A DNA stretch of 25,254 bases, taken from assembly GCA_964344165.1 (NCBI GenBank), contig CAYFMH010000017.1, positions 1-25,254 on the forward strand. Reading direction: 5' to 3'. How positions within the stretch are numbered: position 1 is the stretch's first letter; every line of letters begins with the position of its first letter. The DNA is from CAYFMH01 sp964344165. GTDB lineage: Bacteria > Patescibacteriota > Gracilibacteria > UBA4473. The notes beneath the pieces are model-generated. The model was not told the origin of the DNA and did not search any database. It worked only from the letters and a program-made list of their open reading frames with translations. Position numbers and translations under genes: made by a program. Below, piece after piece: positions 1 through 6,839 of this stretch.

Positions 1-63
1 CTATCTCAGATGTCTTCCATAATCTTATCTTTCCACTTTTTGGGTAAAAGAACCATTATTTGC

Positions 64-91
64 TTGACTTTTTTGAAAAAATAAATATAAG
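64..91 (+). promoter_or_regulatory. Sigma-70-type promoter of the 113-aa gene
   Basis: TTGACT (64-69) and TATAAG (86-91) are 16 nt apart. The predicted start lies near 98, giving an AT-only leader of about 24 nt without a Shine-Dalgarno sequence. Confidence 0.6.
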
Positions 92-121
92 TAAATTAAT
101 TATTTTTTAATTTTTTTAATT

Positions 122-463
122 ATGACAGAAGAAATATCAGCAGAAGAAATCTCTGCCTTTAAAAATCCTCTTCCGGAAGTAGCACAAGAAATCGCTGATG
201 ATTTCATTCGTGATTTTAACACTCTTCCTTCATATGGAAATCAATTTTGGGAATTTTGCCAAAGCCATCCAGATCTTTTTTTAGATAGGATCAGAAATCC
301 TATTTCTTATAGAGTAAAGTTAGAAATGTCCCAGGATAAAAGAGAACGTTTGCAAGAGATTGTGGATCGTTTTCCTGAGAGTCCTATAATTAATGAAGAA
401 TCACTTGTTCGATCTCTGGAAGATAATGTGAAATCCCTCGTAAAAGAAGCAATAGGTGCTTAA
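122..463 (+). CDS. Small acidic hypothetical protein (113 aa)
   Basis: I do not recognise this protein. It is 113 residues, acidic, with no signal peptide or membrane segment, and looks soluble and largely helical. Ile, Glu and Asp are frequent; the middle has an aromatic patch (YGNQFWEF) and the C-terminal third looks amphipathic. The ATG at 122 is chosen because a good promoter lies just upstream (64-91). There is no Shine-Dalgarno sequence, only an AT-rich leader. Its TAA stop overlaps the stop of convergent prfA by 4 bases (TTAA at 460-463), so the two genes have no room for a terminator between them. The reading frame and promoter make a real gene likely; the function is unknown. Confidence 0.7.
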   Translation: MTEEISAEEISAFKNPLPEVAQEIADDFIRDFNTLPSYGNQFWEFCQSHPDLFLDRIRNPISYRVKLEMSQDKRERLQEIVDRFPESPIINEESLVRSLEDNVKSLVKEAIGA

Positions 464-1532
464 CTTTCCAAAAGATTTTTCTGTTCCTCAATCGCCAGTG
501 CTTCGACTACTTTGTCCAGGTTCCCCTCGAGGATCCCTGGGAGATTTGAGAAGTTCTGGCCGATTCGATGATCCGTCACTCGATCTTGCGGAAAATTATA
601 GGTTCTGATCTTGTCTGATCGATCTCCAGCTCCGATAGAAGCGAGCCTTTTGGCGCCGAGTTCTTGTTGTTTTTTTTCTTCCTCCATCGCGTGGAGCCGA
701 GCCCGGAGGACCTTGAAGGCCTTGTTTTTATTTTTCAGCTGCGACTTCTCATCCTGGCAGGTGACGACGAGACCGGTCGGGAGGTGGGTGAGTCGGACGG
801 CTGAATCGGTCGTATTTACGGACTGGCCTCCACACCCGGACGAACGGAAAACATCCACCCGTACATCGGCTTCATTGATCTGCATTTCAGAATCCTCGAT
901 CTCTGGCATGACCACCACAGATACTGCCGAAGTGTGAACTCGGCCTTGAGACTCGGTGACGGGAATTCTCTGGACTCGGTGGACGCCAGATTCAAATTTT
1001 AGCTTTCCATACGCTCCAAATCCATTGACCCGAAAAATAATTTCTTTGATTCCCCCTTGTTCGTTAGCTGATTCAGACATGATCTCAGCGGTGAATTCGT
1101 TTTTTTCTGAAAATCGCAGGATCATCCGGCTGATTTCCTCTGCAAANNNNNNNNNNNNNNNNNNNNNNNNNNNNNNNNNNNNNNNNNNNNNNNNNNNNNN
1201 NNNNNNNNNNNNNNNNNNNNNNNNNCAGTTGGAATGAGAGCGACTTTTAGTTCTTCTTCTACTACTGGGATTTGTTCTTTGGCTTCATCGAGTTCTGCTT
1301 TTGCCATTTCGAGGAGCTCTTCGTCTTTTTCGGTTTTGAGGATTTCTTCCGCATCGATTTTTTGTTGCGTGTATTTCAAATATTTTTGAGCGATTTCTGC
1401 TTTTGGTTCGAGCGCTTTTCGCTGCTGCCCGAGTTTGGTAGCCTTCTCAATATCAGAAAAAACATCTGGATCTGCCAGTTGCGTTTCTAGATCTTGAAAT
1501 TCATCGATTACTTTTTGAGCTTTTTCTTCCAT
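460..1532 (-). CDS. prfA: Peptide chain release factor 1 (interrupted by an assembly gap)
   Basis: RF1 recognises UAA and UAG stop codons in the ribosomal A site and triggers hydrolysis of peptidyl-tRNA. Two coding pieces are visible. The first 102 codons (1532 down to 1226) give the helical N-terminal domain. The rest (about 1146 down to 460) carries the codon-recognition PVT tripeptide in RVQRIPVTESQGR and the catalytic GGQ in SSGCGGQSVNTTDSAVR. The TESQGR and NTTDSAVR contexts fit RF1 rather than RF2. Together with about 27 missing residues, the length (about 358 aa) is normal for RF1. The pieces lie in different frames only because the 79-N filler is not the true gap length: 1073 nt is not a multiple of three. 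The gene may be cotranscribed with the ribbon-helix-helix gene 50 nt upstream. Confidence 0.93.
1147..1225. other. Assembly gap (79 N) inside prfA
   Basis: Unknown bases run from 1147 to 1225. The coding frames either side are compatible with one prfA gene only if the real gap length differs from 79 by one or two bases (modulo 3). It should not be read as a frameshift mutation. Confidence 0.95.
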
Positions 1533-1540
1533 GAAAAATA

Positions 1541-1569
1541 GTTCTTAGTTCTTAGTTTTTAGTTCTTAG
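1541..1569. repeat. Tandem phrase repeat (TTCTTAG type)
   Basis: GTTCTTAG-like units are repeated about four times with one variant unit (GTTTTTAG), between prfA and the small gene upstream of it. The complementary phrase occurs at 21057-21092, where it runs into the end of ribB. Confidence 0.75.
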
Positions 1570-1582
1570 AATTTGAGAATTG

Positions 1583-1771
1583 TTAGTTTATAAAATCAGC
1601 TAATCTCACTCTCTTTATAATACTTTCCTCAGTTTTCGCTTCTTTTATTTCATCCAAAAGTTCCAGTTCTTTGGCTAACTTCAAAATATACTCGCTCATG
1701 GTCATCCCTTCTTTTTCAGCAAAATACTGTATTTTTACGGCTGTTTGATCGTCAATTTGAATAGTGGTCAT
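1583..1771 (-). CDS. Ribbon-helix-helix DNA-binding protein, antitoxin-like (62 aa)
   Basis: This 62-residue protein begins with a short beta-strand segment (MTTIQIDDQTAVKI) followed by two helices around AEKEGMTMSEYILKLAKEL, the usual layout of ribbon-helix-helix DNA-binding proteins such as small antitoxins and CopG/Arc-like repressors. The C-terminal tail is charged, as in antitoxins that bind a toxin there. No toxin gene adjoins it: upstream is a promoter and downstream is prfA after 50 nt. It may therefore be an orphan antitoxin or a plain repressor, possibly of its own transcript including prfA. A promoter (1798-1825) leaves a leader of about 20 nt. The fold is reasonably supported; the role is not. 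Confidence 0.7.
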   Translation of the reverse strand: MTTIQIDDQTAVKIQYFAEKEGMTMSEYILKLAKELELLDEIKEAKTEESIIKRVRLADFIN

Positions 1772-1797
1772 GATGAATTCGCTTAAATAACAAAACT

Positions 1798-1825
1798 ATC
1801 CTAATTGGATTTCCAGAAATCGCAA
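1798..1825 (-). promoter_or_regulatory. Promoter of the ribbon-helix-helix gene (and possibly prfA)
   Basis: On the minus strand TTGCGA (1820-1825) and TAGGAT (1798-1803) are 16 nt apart, about 27 nt upstream of the ATG at 1771. Confidence 0.4.
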
Positions 1826-1840
1826 TTAAAATCCTACTAT

Positions 1841-2149
1841 TTATTTTACTTCCTGAAAATTTCTAAACACTTGAGTATTTGGAAGTGCTGTTTGTTCACA
1901 TTTTTTTCCTCTAAAAAGACAATGATCGTCTGAACCAAAAGTATCACAAACAGCTTGGACTTTTGTACCAGTCATTCGGACAAAGGGGGCGGGGGTAGTA
2001 AATTCTCCAGGGAAGTAGGGAGGGGCGCTCGCAAATCGACATTTATGTCTTTCCCACTGACCTTTACCATCAGGGTCTGGAAAAACTTCAGTACAAGTTC
2101 TCGAACAGCCTTCAAATCCAAATTGAGTCCTGTCTCCAATATAATTCAT
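1841..2149 (-). CDS. Cysteine-containing small protein, paralogue A (102 aa)
   Basis: I do not recognise this family. The protein has 102 residues, no signal peptide and six cysteines (15, 19, 37, 68, 77, 84). It is clearly paralogous to the product of 2245-2583. Shared features in order are FP..DGKG.WER..CR.A, a central P.V stretch, VQ..C.T, CLFR..K.CEQ and NTQVF..F. Four cysteines (37, 68, 77, 84) are conserved between the two, which could mean a zinc site or disulfides; with no export signal, metal binding seems more likely. An AT-rich sequence with TTGACT and TATAAT on the minus strand lies upstream, but their spacing is too short for a normal promoter pair, so the exact promoter is unclear. 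Confidence 0.75.
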   Translation of the reverse strand: MNYIGDRTQFGFEGCSRTCTEVFPDPDGKGQWERHKCRFASAPPYFPGEFTTPAPFVRMTGTKVQAVCDTFGSDDHCLFRGKKCEQTALPNTQVFRNFQEVK

Positions 2150-2244
2150 ATGATCTCGGATATATTATAATGACAAAAAAGTCAAGTTTTTGTTTTTAAT
2201 CCATTTGGTTTGAGAGGCAAGTCTCGAAAAAATCGCAATTGAAA

Positions 2245-2583
2245 TTAGTCCTTTTTTGCGCTTGGAAATTCGTTGAAAACTTGAGTATTCGAGCGTTGAG
2301 CCTGTTCACATCCTGTTTTTTGTCTGAATAAACAGCCAGAAGTTGATTGTTCGTAAGTGAGGCAAGTAACTTGCACCTGATCAGCAACTTGTCGAACATG
2401 AACAGAGGGGCCTGCTGTGTCACTTCCTCCATGCATGCAGACAGAAAGTTCTTCATGTTGAGGGGTGACAGCTAGTCGGCAAGCTCGTCGTTCCCAATTA
2501 CCTTTTCCATCGTAACCAGGGAAGTAATCAGTGGGGCGACTAAAACGTTCTTCAAACGTAGGTTCGGTTGATTTTGTATTCAT
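2245..2583 (-). CDS. Cysteine-containing small protein, paralogue B (112 aa)
   Basis: This is the second member of the unrecognised family described at 1841-2149. It has 112 residues and cysteines at 35, 49, 74, 84 and 92, of which 35, 74, 84 and 92 match the paralogue. The core FPGYDGKGNWERRACRLA, the CLFRQKTGCEQ segment and the NTQVFNEF ending are the best conserved parts. No signal peptide or membrane segment is present. The DNA just past both stop codons is also alike (ATCGCAATT followed by an A/G-rich stretch), so the whole unit was probably duplicated in tandem. The promoter at 2590-2617 predicts transcription starting at or next to the ATG, that is, a leaderless mRNA. Confidence 0.78.
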   Translation of the reverse strand: MNTKSTEPTFEERFSRPTDYFPGYDGKGNWERRACRLAVTPQHEELSVCMHGGSDTAGPSVHVRQVADQVQVTCLTYEQSTSGCLFRQKTGCEQAQRSNTQVFNEFPSAKKD

Positions 2584-2589
2584 AAAGTT

Positions 2590-2617
2590 TTTATAGCAAT
2601 AAAAATAAAAAAGTCAA
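2590..2617 (-). promoter_or_regulatory. Promoter giving a probably leaderless mRNA
   Basis: On the minus strand TTGACT (2612-2617) and TATAAA (2590-2595) are 16 nt apart. The -10 box ends 6 nt before the ATG (2583), so the expected transcription start coincides with the start codon. Confidence 0.6.
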
Positions 2618-2620
2618 ACT

Positions 2621-2657
2621 ATGAATTCCGCGTTCCGCATTCGTACTTCTGCATTTG
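2621..2657. repeat. Intergenic phrase repeat (GCGGAACGCGGAAT type)
   Basis: The minus strand here reads TGCGGAACGCGGAAT, identical over 15 nt to a stretch inside the O-antigen ligase-like gene (from 4678). It sits between the SLH gene and paralogue B. Confidence 0.7.
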
Positions 2658-2659
2658 AT

Positions 2660-3877
2660 TTACGGTCTAAACTCAATCACTCGCATTTTTCGGTTTCCGT
2701 AACCGACAGGAGCATATTTGAAATCTCCCATTCTTTTGGAGTTTTCTTTTTCAAAAGTTCCCATACTTGATCCGTCTCCAAAGTTTACAAAAACCGCTCC
2801 TTGTCCAATCCGAGAATAAAAGAATTCTCCCTCTCTGGGTTTGAGAAATACTTCAAATTCTACGGTTTCTTCTGATTCGATATCGAGATTCAGTCCGGTA
2901 AATGAAACTTCTCCGGTTTTTCCAAGCTCTTTTTCTTTTACCAGTCCAGCGCCTTCTATTTTTATGTCAAAACTATCCACCGGACCAATGTTTGTCTGAT
3001 CAAATCTCAGTTCTAGGGTGATAGAATGAAGTTTTGATCGTTCTTCTAGATTGTTTGCTATCTCCACAGATCCCACGCTACCCCAGCCAGAATCTCGTCG
3101 AAAAATTCGCACGCCTCCTTCATCTTTTGCGGTAAAAAGCAGTTCTTTTTTGGCGATATCGTAGCCTTGCTTGTAGGCATTGAAATCCCGTGGTTTGATG
3201 GCGACTCGTCGAGAGCTGGTTCTTCTGGATCTACTAAGATCATTTTGCTTCGAAGTTCCAAGGATTCGGGGCATCCCGAGAATTTTGGCCATGAGCCAGG
3301 CGGCATCTGCGCGAGTTACTTCTGAGGCCGGGTTAAACTTTCGGCTTTTTATTCGGATGAGGTTGTTTTTTACCATGGCGGTGACTGGTCGCGCAAACCA
3401 GGCATTGGATGGGACGTCATCGTGATCTGGATCAGGATTTTGTGGTTCGAGATCAAAGGATCGCATGATGAGCGTAGCCCATTCGGCTTTGTTGAGTGTG
3501 TTCCCAGGACGGAAGGTTCCATCTGGAAATCCTTTGATCCATCCTCGTGCCGTTGCTTCAATTACCGCCGGGGCAAACCAAGCCTCATCTGGAACATCTG
3601 GAAAAACACTGCTAGTATTAATATCTTTTGGATCGAGGCCCTTGATTCTGAAAAGCAGAGTCAGGGCTTCGGCTCGGTTGAGTTTTTTATTTGGCTTGAA
3701 GCTTCCGTCTCCGAATCCCGTCATAATTTTTGAATCCTGGACTGTATCGATTGATTTTTCTGCCCACTGTGGGATTTCTCGATAATCGCTAAATCTTTTG
3801 GCTTCGGCGACTTGAAGACCGAGTCCAAAAATGAAAATAAACAAGAAAAGGGAAGTGGATTTTTTTGAGATATTCAT
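2660..3877 (-). CDS. Exported S-layer homology (SLH) domain protein (405 aa)
   Basis: A signal peptide (hydrophobic core at residues 9-22, cleavage likely after AEA at 26) is followed by three SLH repeats at about 31-79, 92-141 and 153-201. Each shows the pattern of a hydrophobic-aromatic start, a G.GDG.F.P (FGDGSFKPNKKLNRAE, FPDGTFRPGNTLNKAE) turn and a following helix; the third is degenerate (RKFNPASEVTRAD). SLH triplets bind cell-wall-linked polysaccharide non-covalently and hold proteins at the surface. Residues about 200-240 are a basic, Ser/Arg-rich linker, and the remaining part looks like an all-beta domain of unknown role. The likely job is a surface or S-layer-associated protein. 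The O-antigen ligase-like gene is divergent next door, which fits a surface-polymer context. TTAACC lies 10 nt before the ATG instead of a Shine-Dalgarno sequence. Confidence 0.9.
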   Translation of the reverse strand: MNISKKSTSLFLFIFIFGLGLQVAEAKRFSDYREIPQWAEKSIDTVQDSKIMTGFGDGSFKPNKKLNRAEALTLLFRIKGLDPKDINTSSVFPDVPDEAWFAPAVIEATARGWIKGFPDGTFRPGNTLNKAEWATLIMRSFDLEPQNPDPDHDDVPSNAWFARPVTAMVKNNLIRIKSRKFNPASEVTRADAAWLMAKILGMPRILGTSKQNDLSRSRRTSSRRVAIKPRDFNAYKQGYDIAKKELLFTAKDEGGVRIFRRDSGWGSVGSVEIANNLEERSKLHSITLELRFDQTNIGPVDSFDIKIEGAGLVKEKELGKTGEVSFTGLNLDIESEETVEFEVFLKPREGEFFYSRIGQGAVFVNFGDGSSMGTFEKENSKRMGDFKYAPVGYGNRKMRVIEFRP

Positions 3878-3956
3878 TGTGAGAAAGGGTTAAATTTGGA
3901 GGGAACATAACAAACGGCAAAACTTTTACAAGGGATTTTTTGCCTTTTTTTAGTCT

Positions 3957-4026
3957 TCAATTATCAATCTACAATTTTCGATAAAAAAAATTATTATTCA
4001 TTGATCATTGATCATTAATCATTATT
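3957..4026. repeat. Intergenic phrase repeat (TTGATCATTGATCATTAATC type)
   Basis: The region between the divergent SLH and ligase genes holds short imperfect repeats: CAATTATCAATCTACAATTTT and then GATCATT units. It belongs to the same style of repeat as at 7901-7999 and 16838-16921. Confidence 0.65.
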
Positions 4027-4034
4027 TTTAAAAC

Positions 4035-5312
4035 ATGTCCTCAAGTATTTTACTTAAAAGTTTTGTAATTAGTTTGATCTGTGTCCTTGGAATGTTTTTG
4101 CCCTTCCATGGTCTTATTACGACGATGACGCCAGATTTCTTTCGTTTTTATAAGGAAATTGTGTTGATTTTATGTCTGGGATGTGTTGTTTTTTTAGAAA
4201 TTTGGAACTTTTGGAAATCTTCATGGCAGAGCCTGAGTACCCCTGAGAAGTGGGCAGGATTGTTTTTGGTTTGGGGTGGGGGATTGGTGGCGATCAATCC
4301 AGATTGGTATCATTCAGTTATTGCATTTCGATATCTGGGGACGGGATTTTTGATTTTTTTAATCTTTTCTCGTTTGATTCAATATTGGGGATCTGAGTGG
4401 GGGAGGAAAGCGTTGAAGCAGTTTAGTATTTGTTTTGTGACTTCTTGTGTGGGGGCGGTAATTTTTGGGACCTGGATGAAATATGGAGGTGGATTTGAGG
4501 TTATGACACATTTTTATTCTTCCACGATCTCTAGCTGGGTGCCAGGGCAGATGATCCCGATCTATCATCAAGTGGGAGATTTTATCCGGATGCAGGGTGG
4601 GAGCAGTGGACCGATTGTGTTTGGTCATCTACTTCTCCTTTCGCTTTTTTTACATTTTTTTGTTGTGCGAAAGAAATTGCGGAACGCGGAATGCGGAATG
4701 CGGAATTATTTGGAATTTGGGATTTGTAATTTGGGATCTCCTTTGTGTTTACTGTTTGGTATCCTCCAGAGTGGTTCGAGGGCGGCGGTTTTGGCGTTGA
4801 TCGTGGGAGTGGTGATTTGGCTTGGTAGCCAAAAAGAAGTATGGAAATGGGGCAAAACTTGGTGTGGAAAGATGATCATCATTTTGGTTGTGGGGGTGGG
4901 GCTTTTGGGACTCGCGAATTTTCAAAAAGAGCTTCTTTTGCGAGCGGGGACCAGTGATCATTTTACTCGTCCGATTGAGGCATTTCAAAAAGCTCTGGAA
5001 TCACCGATTATGGGGAATCTGGGGGAGTTGGGACCAGCGGCTCGGGCGAAGAATTTAACCCAAAATAATGATGACAAGGCACTCATTGCGGAGAATGTGT
5101 TTGTGGATTATTTTGCGCAGATGGGGATTTTTGGATTTATCTTGGCAGTTGGATTTTTTGTTTCCGTATTTTTGAGGCTTCCAAAAGAATACTGGCCGTT
5201 TATTGGTGGATTTTTGGTTGTGGTCAATTTGGCGACCATCTTTGATATGGTGCCTTTGGCAATGGTGGTGTTTTTGGTGTTGGCGTTTTTGAGTCGTTAC
5301 AAGTTTAGTTGA
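4035..5312 (+). CDS. O-antigen ligase/polymerase-like membrane protein (425 aa)
   Basis: This is a polytopic membrane protein with about ten hydrophobic segments. The motif QSGSRAA (245-251) at the start of a transmembrane helix and the later FTRPIEAFQKALESPIMGN...ENVFVDYFAQMGIFG stretch are typical of the Wzy_C/WaaL superfamily, which polymerises or ligates lipid-linked glycans on the outer face of the membrane. In an organism that probably has no LPS it would act on an S-layer-bound or capsular glycan, in keeping with the SLH neighbour; that is inference. Oddity: residues about 216-235 are encoded by an intergenic-type phrase repeat (4679-4737), located in a loop between transmembrane helices. 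The end overlaps the convergent toxin gene by 16 nt. Confidence 0.85.
   Translation: MSSSILLKSFVISLICVLGMFLPFHGLITTMTPDFFRFYKEIVLILCLGCVVFLEIWNFWKSSWQSLSTPEKWAGLFLVWGGGLVAINPDWYHSVIAFRYLGTGFLIFLIFSRLIQYWGSEWGRKALKQFSICFVTSCVGAVIFGTWMKYGGGFEVMTHFYSSTISSWVPGQMIPIYHQVGDFIRMQGGSSGPIVFGHLLLLSLFLHFFVVRKKLRNAECGMRNYLEFGICNLGSPLCLLFGILQSGSRAAVLALIVGVVIWLGSQKEVWKWGKTWCGKMIIILVVGVGLLGLANFQKELLLRAGTSDHFTRPIEAFQKALESPIMGNLGELGPAARAKNLTQNNDDKALIAENVFVDYFAQMGIFGFILAVGFFVSVFLRLPKEYWPFIGGFLVVVNLATIFDMVPLAMVVFLVLAFLSRYKFS
4679..4737 (+). repeat. Phrase repeat inserted in the ligase coding sequence
   Basis: GCGGAA(T/C) units are repeated four times, followed by TTATTTGGAATTTG and related units. The first part matches the reverse complement of 2621-2657 over 15 nt. 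The second matches the reverse complement of 24991-25023 over 14 nt. The stretch is in frame and encodes a soluble loop. Confidence 0.75.
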
Positions 5313-5569
5313 GCATGTGTTCCGATCATCTCCATTACTGCTATTTCTTTGTTTTTTGAAACACGAACAACAATTCTCAGATCTCCTCCAATTTGTAGTT
5401 CTTCATGCCCGTACCATCGGCCTTTTAGTGGTTTTCGATAAAATTCTGATTTTCGTTCTTTTGCAGAAAAATCACCAAGACAAATACTTATTTTTTCTTT
5501 TAATTTAGGATTGTTCTCTACTAATTTTCGAGCTTGTTTTTGGAACCGTTTTGAAAAAACTAGTTCCAT
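5297..5569 (-). CDS. RelE/YafQ-family mRNA interferase toxin (90 aa)
   Basis: The protein has the size and pattern of RelE/YafQ toxins, ribosome-dependent endonucleases that cut mRNA. It has the N-terminal strand and helix (MELVFSKRFQKQARKL), a central KGRWYGHEELQIGGDLRIVVRV with candidate catalytic His55 and Arg65, and the C-terminal IGTHAQLN with His85, characteristic of the YafQ branch. The start overlaps the end of the upstream antitoxin gene by 10 nt, which implies translational coupling. The stop lies 16 nt inside the end of the convergent O-antigen ligase-like gene. Family assignment is firm; exact cleavage specificity cannot be told. Confidence 0.9.
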   Translation of the reverse strand: MELVFSKRFQKQARKLVENNPKLKEKISICLGDFSAKERKSEFYRKPLKGRWYGHEELQIGGDLRIVVRVSKNKEIAVMEMIGTHAQLNL

Positions 5570-5820
5570 AATTTTTCATCTAAATCTTTCTGGGTCAGTT
5601 TTCTCCCCCCTGGATTCAGAGAAATATATTCCCCGTCTCCAGAACGAAGGCTTGCTTCTACTTGTTTCCAATATTCCTGATCCGCTTTTTTTAGAAATTT
5701 TTCTCGATCAAAAAACATTTCCAGGGCCGTGTTGATAATTTGGCTTTTGTTATCACATTTTTTTAGCCGATCCCAAAGAGATGTTTTCAGAGAAACGCTG
5801 GTTTTGACAGTAGTTTGCAT
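5560..5820 (-). CDS. Ribbon-helix-helix antitoxin paired with the RelE/YafQ toxin (86 aa)
   Basis: The N-terminal half (VKTSVSLKTSLWDRLKK followed by KSQIINTALEMFF) fits a ribbon-helix-helix DNA-binding domain, and the polar C-terminal half would wrap the toxin. Order (antitoxin first), size and a 10-nt overlap with the toxin are standard for a type II module. Such antitoxins repress their own promoter; here a consensus promoter (5843-5871) lies just upstream and would contain or adjoin the operator. The leader is about 16 nt, AT-only, without a Shine-Dalgarno sequence. Confidence 0.85.
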   Translation of the reverse strand: MQTTVKTSVSLKTSLWDRLKKCDNKSQIINTALEMFFDREKFLKKADQEYWKQVEASLRSGDGEYISLNPGGRKLTQKDLDEKLWN

Positions 5821-5842
5821 TTTTTAAATAATTAGCAGAAAT

Positions 5843-5871
5843 ATTATATGGTATTACTGAGTAGTAGTCAA
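5843..5871 (-). promoter_or_regulatory. Consensus promoter of the toxin-antitoxin operon
   Basis: On the minus strand TTGACT (5866-5871) and a perfect TATAAT (5843-5848) are separated by exactly 17 nt. Confidence 0.75.
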
Positions 5872-6050
5872 ATCTTTTAAAAAAAGAAAGATCAGTTTTG
5901 GCACAAAAAACGATAAAACCTCCTGAAATTTTGAAACACTTGCCACGGTTTTTATGACTTTTGGGAAAAAAACTCAAAAAAACTTTTTCTCTGAAATCGC
6001 TTATTTATGCACTTAAATCGGATAGGTGTGAAAAATTACTTCTTTTTTAT

Positions 6051-6079
6051 TTGACAATATTTATAAAAAATGTTATAAC
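6051..6079 (+). promoter_or_regulatory. Consensus promoter of the small-tail-protein pair
   Basis: TTGACA (6051-6056) and TATAAC (6074-6079) are 17 nt apart. The position shows that the gene starts at ATG 6120, not at the in-frame ATG at 5961, which would lie upstream of the promoter. Confidence 0.75.
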
Positions 6080-6119
6080 ACAAATCGATCATTTTTATTA
6101 TTTCTTAATCCCCTTAAAA

Positions 6120-6482
6120 ATGAACACAATCGATATTTCTAGCCTATGCCGCGAAAACAGATCGTCTGAAAAACGTGATCTAGAAGAGCTTGAAAGATTT
6201 CTTGCACAAGCACAAAAATCACTTAATGCACTCCCCAAGCCTGAGTCTGCCCAACATCATGTTGCCAGCACTCAAGCAACTCTTCGTCTCTCCGATGGAG
6301 ACCATACTGAAACAATAGATCAACCACAACTGTCTCAAACAGAAATGCTAGAACAGCTTACAAGATCAATAAGTAGTAGCTTAGCTAATCAAATCACACA
6401 AGAAGAAGCCCCTCCTACTCGCCCAAAATATGATTTTCGAGGACAGCACGAGGGAAAAATAACAAAAATGAAAAAACGATAA
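6120..6482 (+). CDS. Small protein with shared C-terminal KYD.RGQHEG tail, copy 1 (120 aa)
   Basis: I do not recognise the protein. It has 120 residues, is polar and Gln/Ser/Glu-rich, and has no signal peptide or membrane segment; the N-terminal 40 residues are probably helical. The last 26 residues (from EEAP) match the tail of the next protein, with common pattern KYDxRGQHEGxxTKxKKR, while the bodies are unrelated. The start at 6120 is set by the promoter at 6051-6079. The leader ends in CTTAA...TTAAAA before the ATG and is nearly repeated before the next gene. The tail may be a targeting, binding or processing signal; this is inference. Confidence 0.75.
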   Translation: MNTIDISSLCRENRSSEKRDLEELERFLAQAQKSLNALPKPESAQHHVASTQATLRLSDGDHTETIDQPQLSQTEMLEQLTRSISSSLANQITQEEAPPTRPKYDFRGQHEGKITKMKKR

Positions 6483-6509
6483 TTATTTTATTTCTTAAAC
6501 CATTTAAAA

Positions 6510-6761
6510 ATGACTGAAAAATTTCATTCAATGCTTTACACTCATCGTGATGAGAATGGAAACTGGTATGTCAGCCTTAATCATGATGCTAGTCCTAATG
6601 AATGGATCCCTCTATCTTCTAAAGAAGATAATTTCGATCAATTATCAAAAAGAATTGATGAAACCAGAGAAAGAGTGGAAGAAGAAGCTCCACATTCTCG
6701 CCAAAAATATGACTATCGAGGGCAGCATGAGGGATCTGTGACAAAAATCAAAAAACGATAA
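6510..6761 (+). CDS. Small protein with shared C-terminal KYD.RGQHEG tail, copy 2 (83 aa)
   Basis: This 83-residue protein starts 27 nt after the previous stop, in the same transcript. The N-terminal part (HSMLYTHRDENGNWYVSLNHD) looks like a small beta-hairpin unit, then a short charged helix leads to the tail EEAPHSRQKYDYRGQHEG, ending in KIKKR. The tail is shared with copy 1, the body is not. A third, decayed leader-like stretch (6762-6795, ending in AAAAATT instead of AAAAATG) follows, and the operon ends at the terminator at 6801-6839. Function unknown. Confidence 0.75.
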   Translation: MTEKFHSMLYTHRDENGNWYVSLNHDASPNEWIPLSSKEDNFDQLSKRIDETRERVEEEAPHSRQKYDYRGQHEGSVTKIKKR

Positions 6762-6800
6762 TTATTTTTATTTTTATTTTTTAATTCTTTTAAAAATTCA

Positions 6801-6839
6801 CCGTCCTCATGCCACACCAGCACGAGGGCGGTTTTTTTT
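6801..6839 (+). terminator. Intrinsic terminator after the small-tail-protein pair
   Basis: Arms 6801-6812 and 6820-6831 pair over 12 positions (one mismatch, one G-U), with a 7-nt loop and eight T at 6832-6839. The right arm contains CAGCACGAGGG, identical to 11 nt of the tail-coding region of copy 1. Confidence 0.85.

Noticed and set aside
611..937. Plus-strand frame opposite prfA
   Set aside because: Shadow of prfA, with unlikely composition and no start signal; the same holds for the other frames opposite thrC, leuC, virB4 and the exported genes.
1122..1532. prfA frameshift or pseudogene
   Set aside because: The frame change coincides with the N gap, so it is an artefact of the filler length.
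2196..2456. Minus-strand 86-aa frame overlapping paralogue B
   Set aside because: It overlaps the well-supported paralogue B in another frame and has no promoter or homologue in the window.
5961..6119. Longer start for the 120-aa small protein
   Set aside because: The consensus promoter 6051-6079 lies inside this extension, so the gene must start at 6120.
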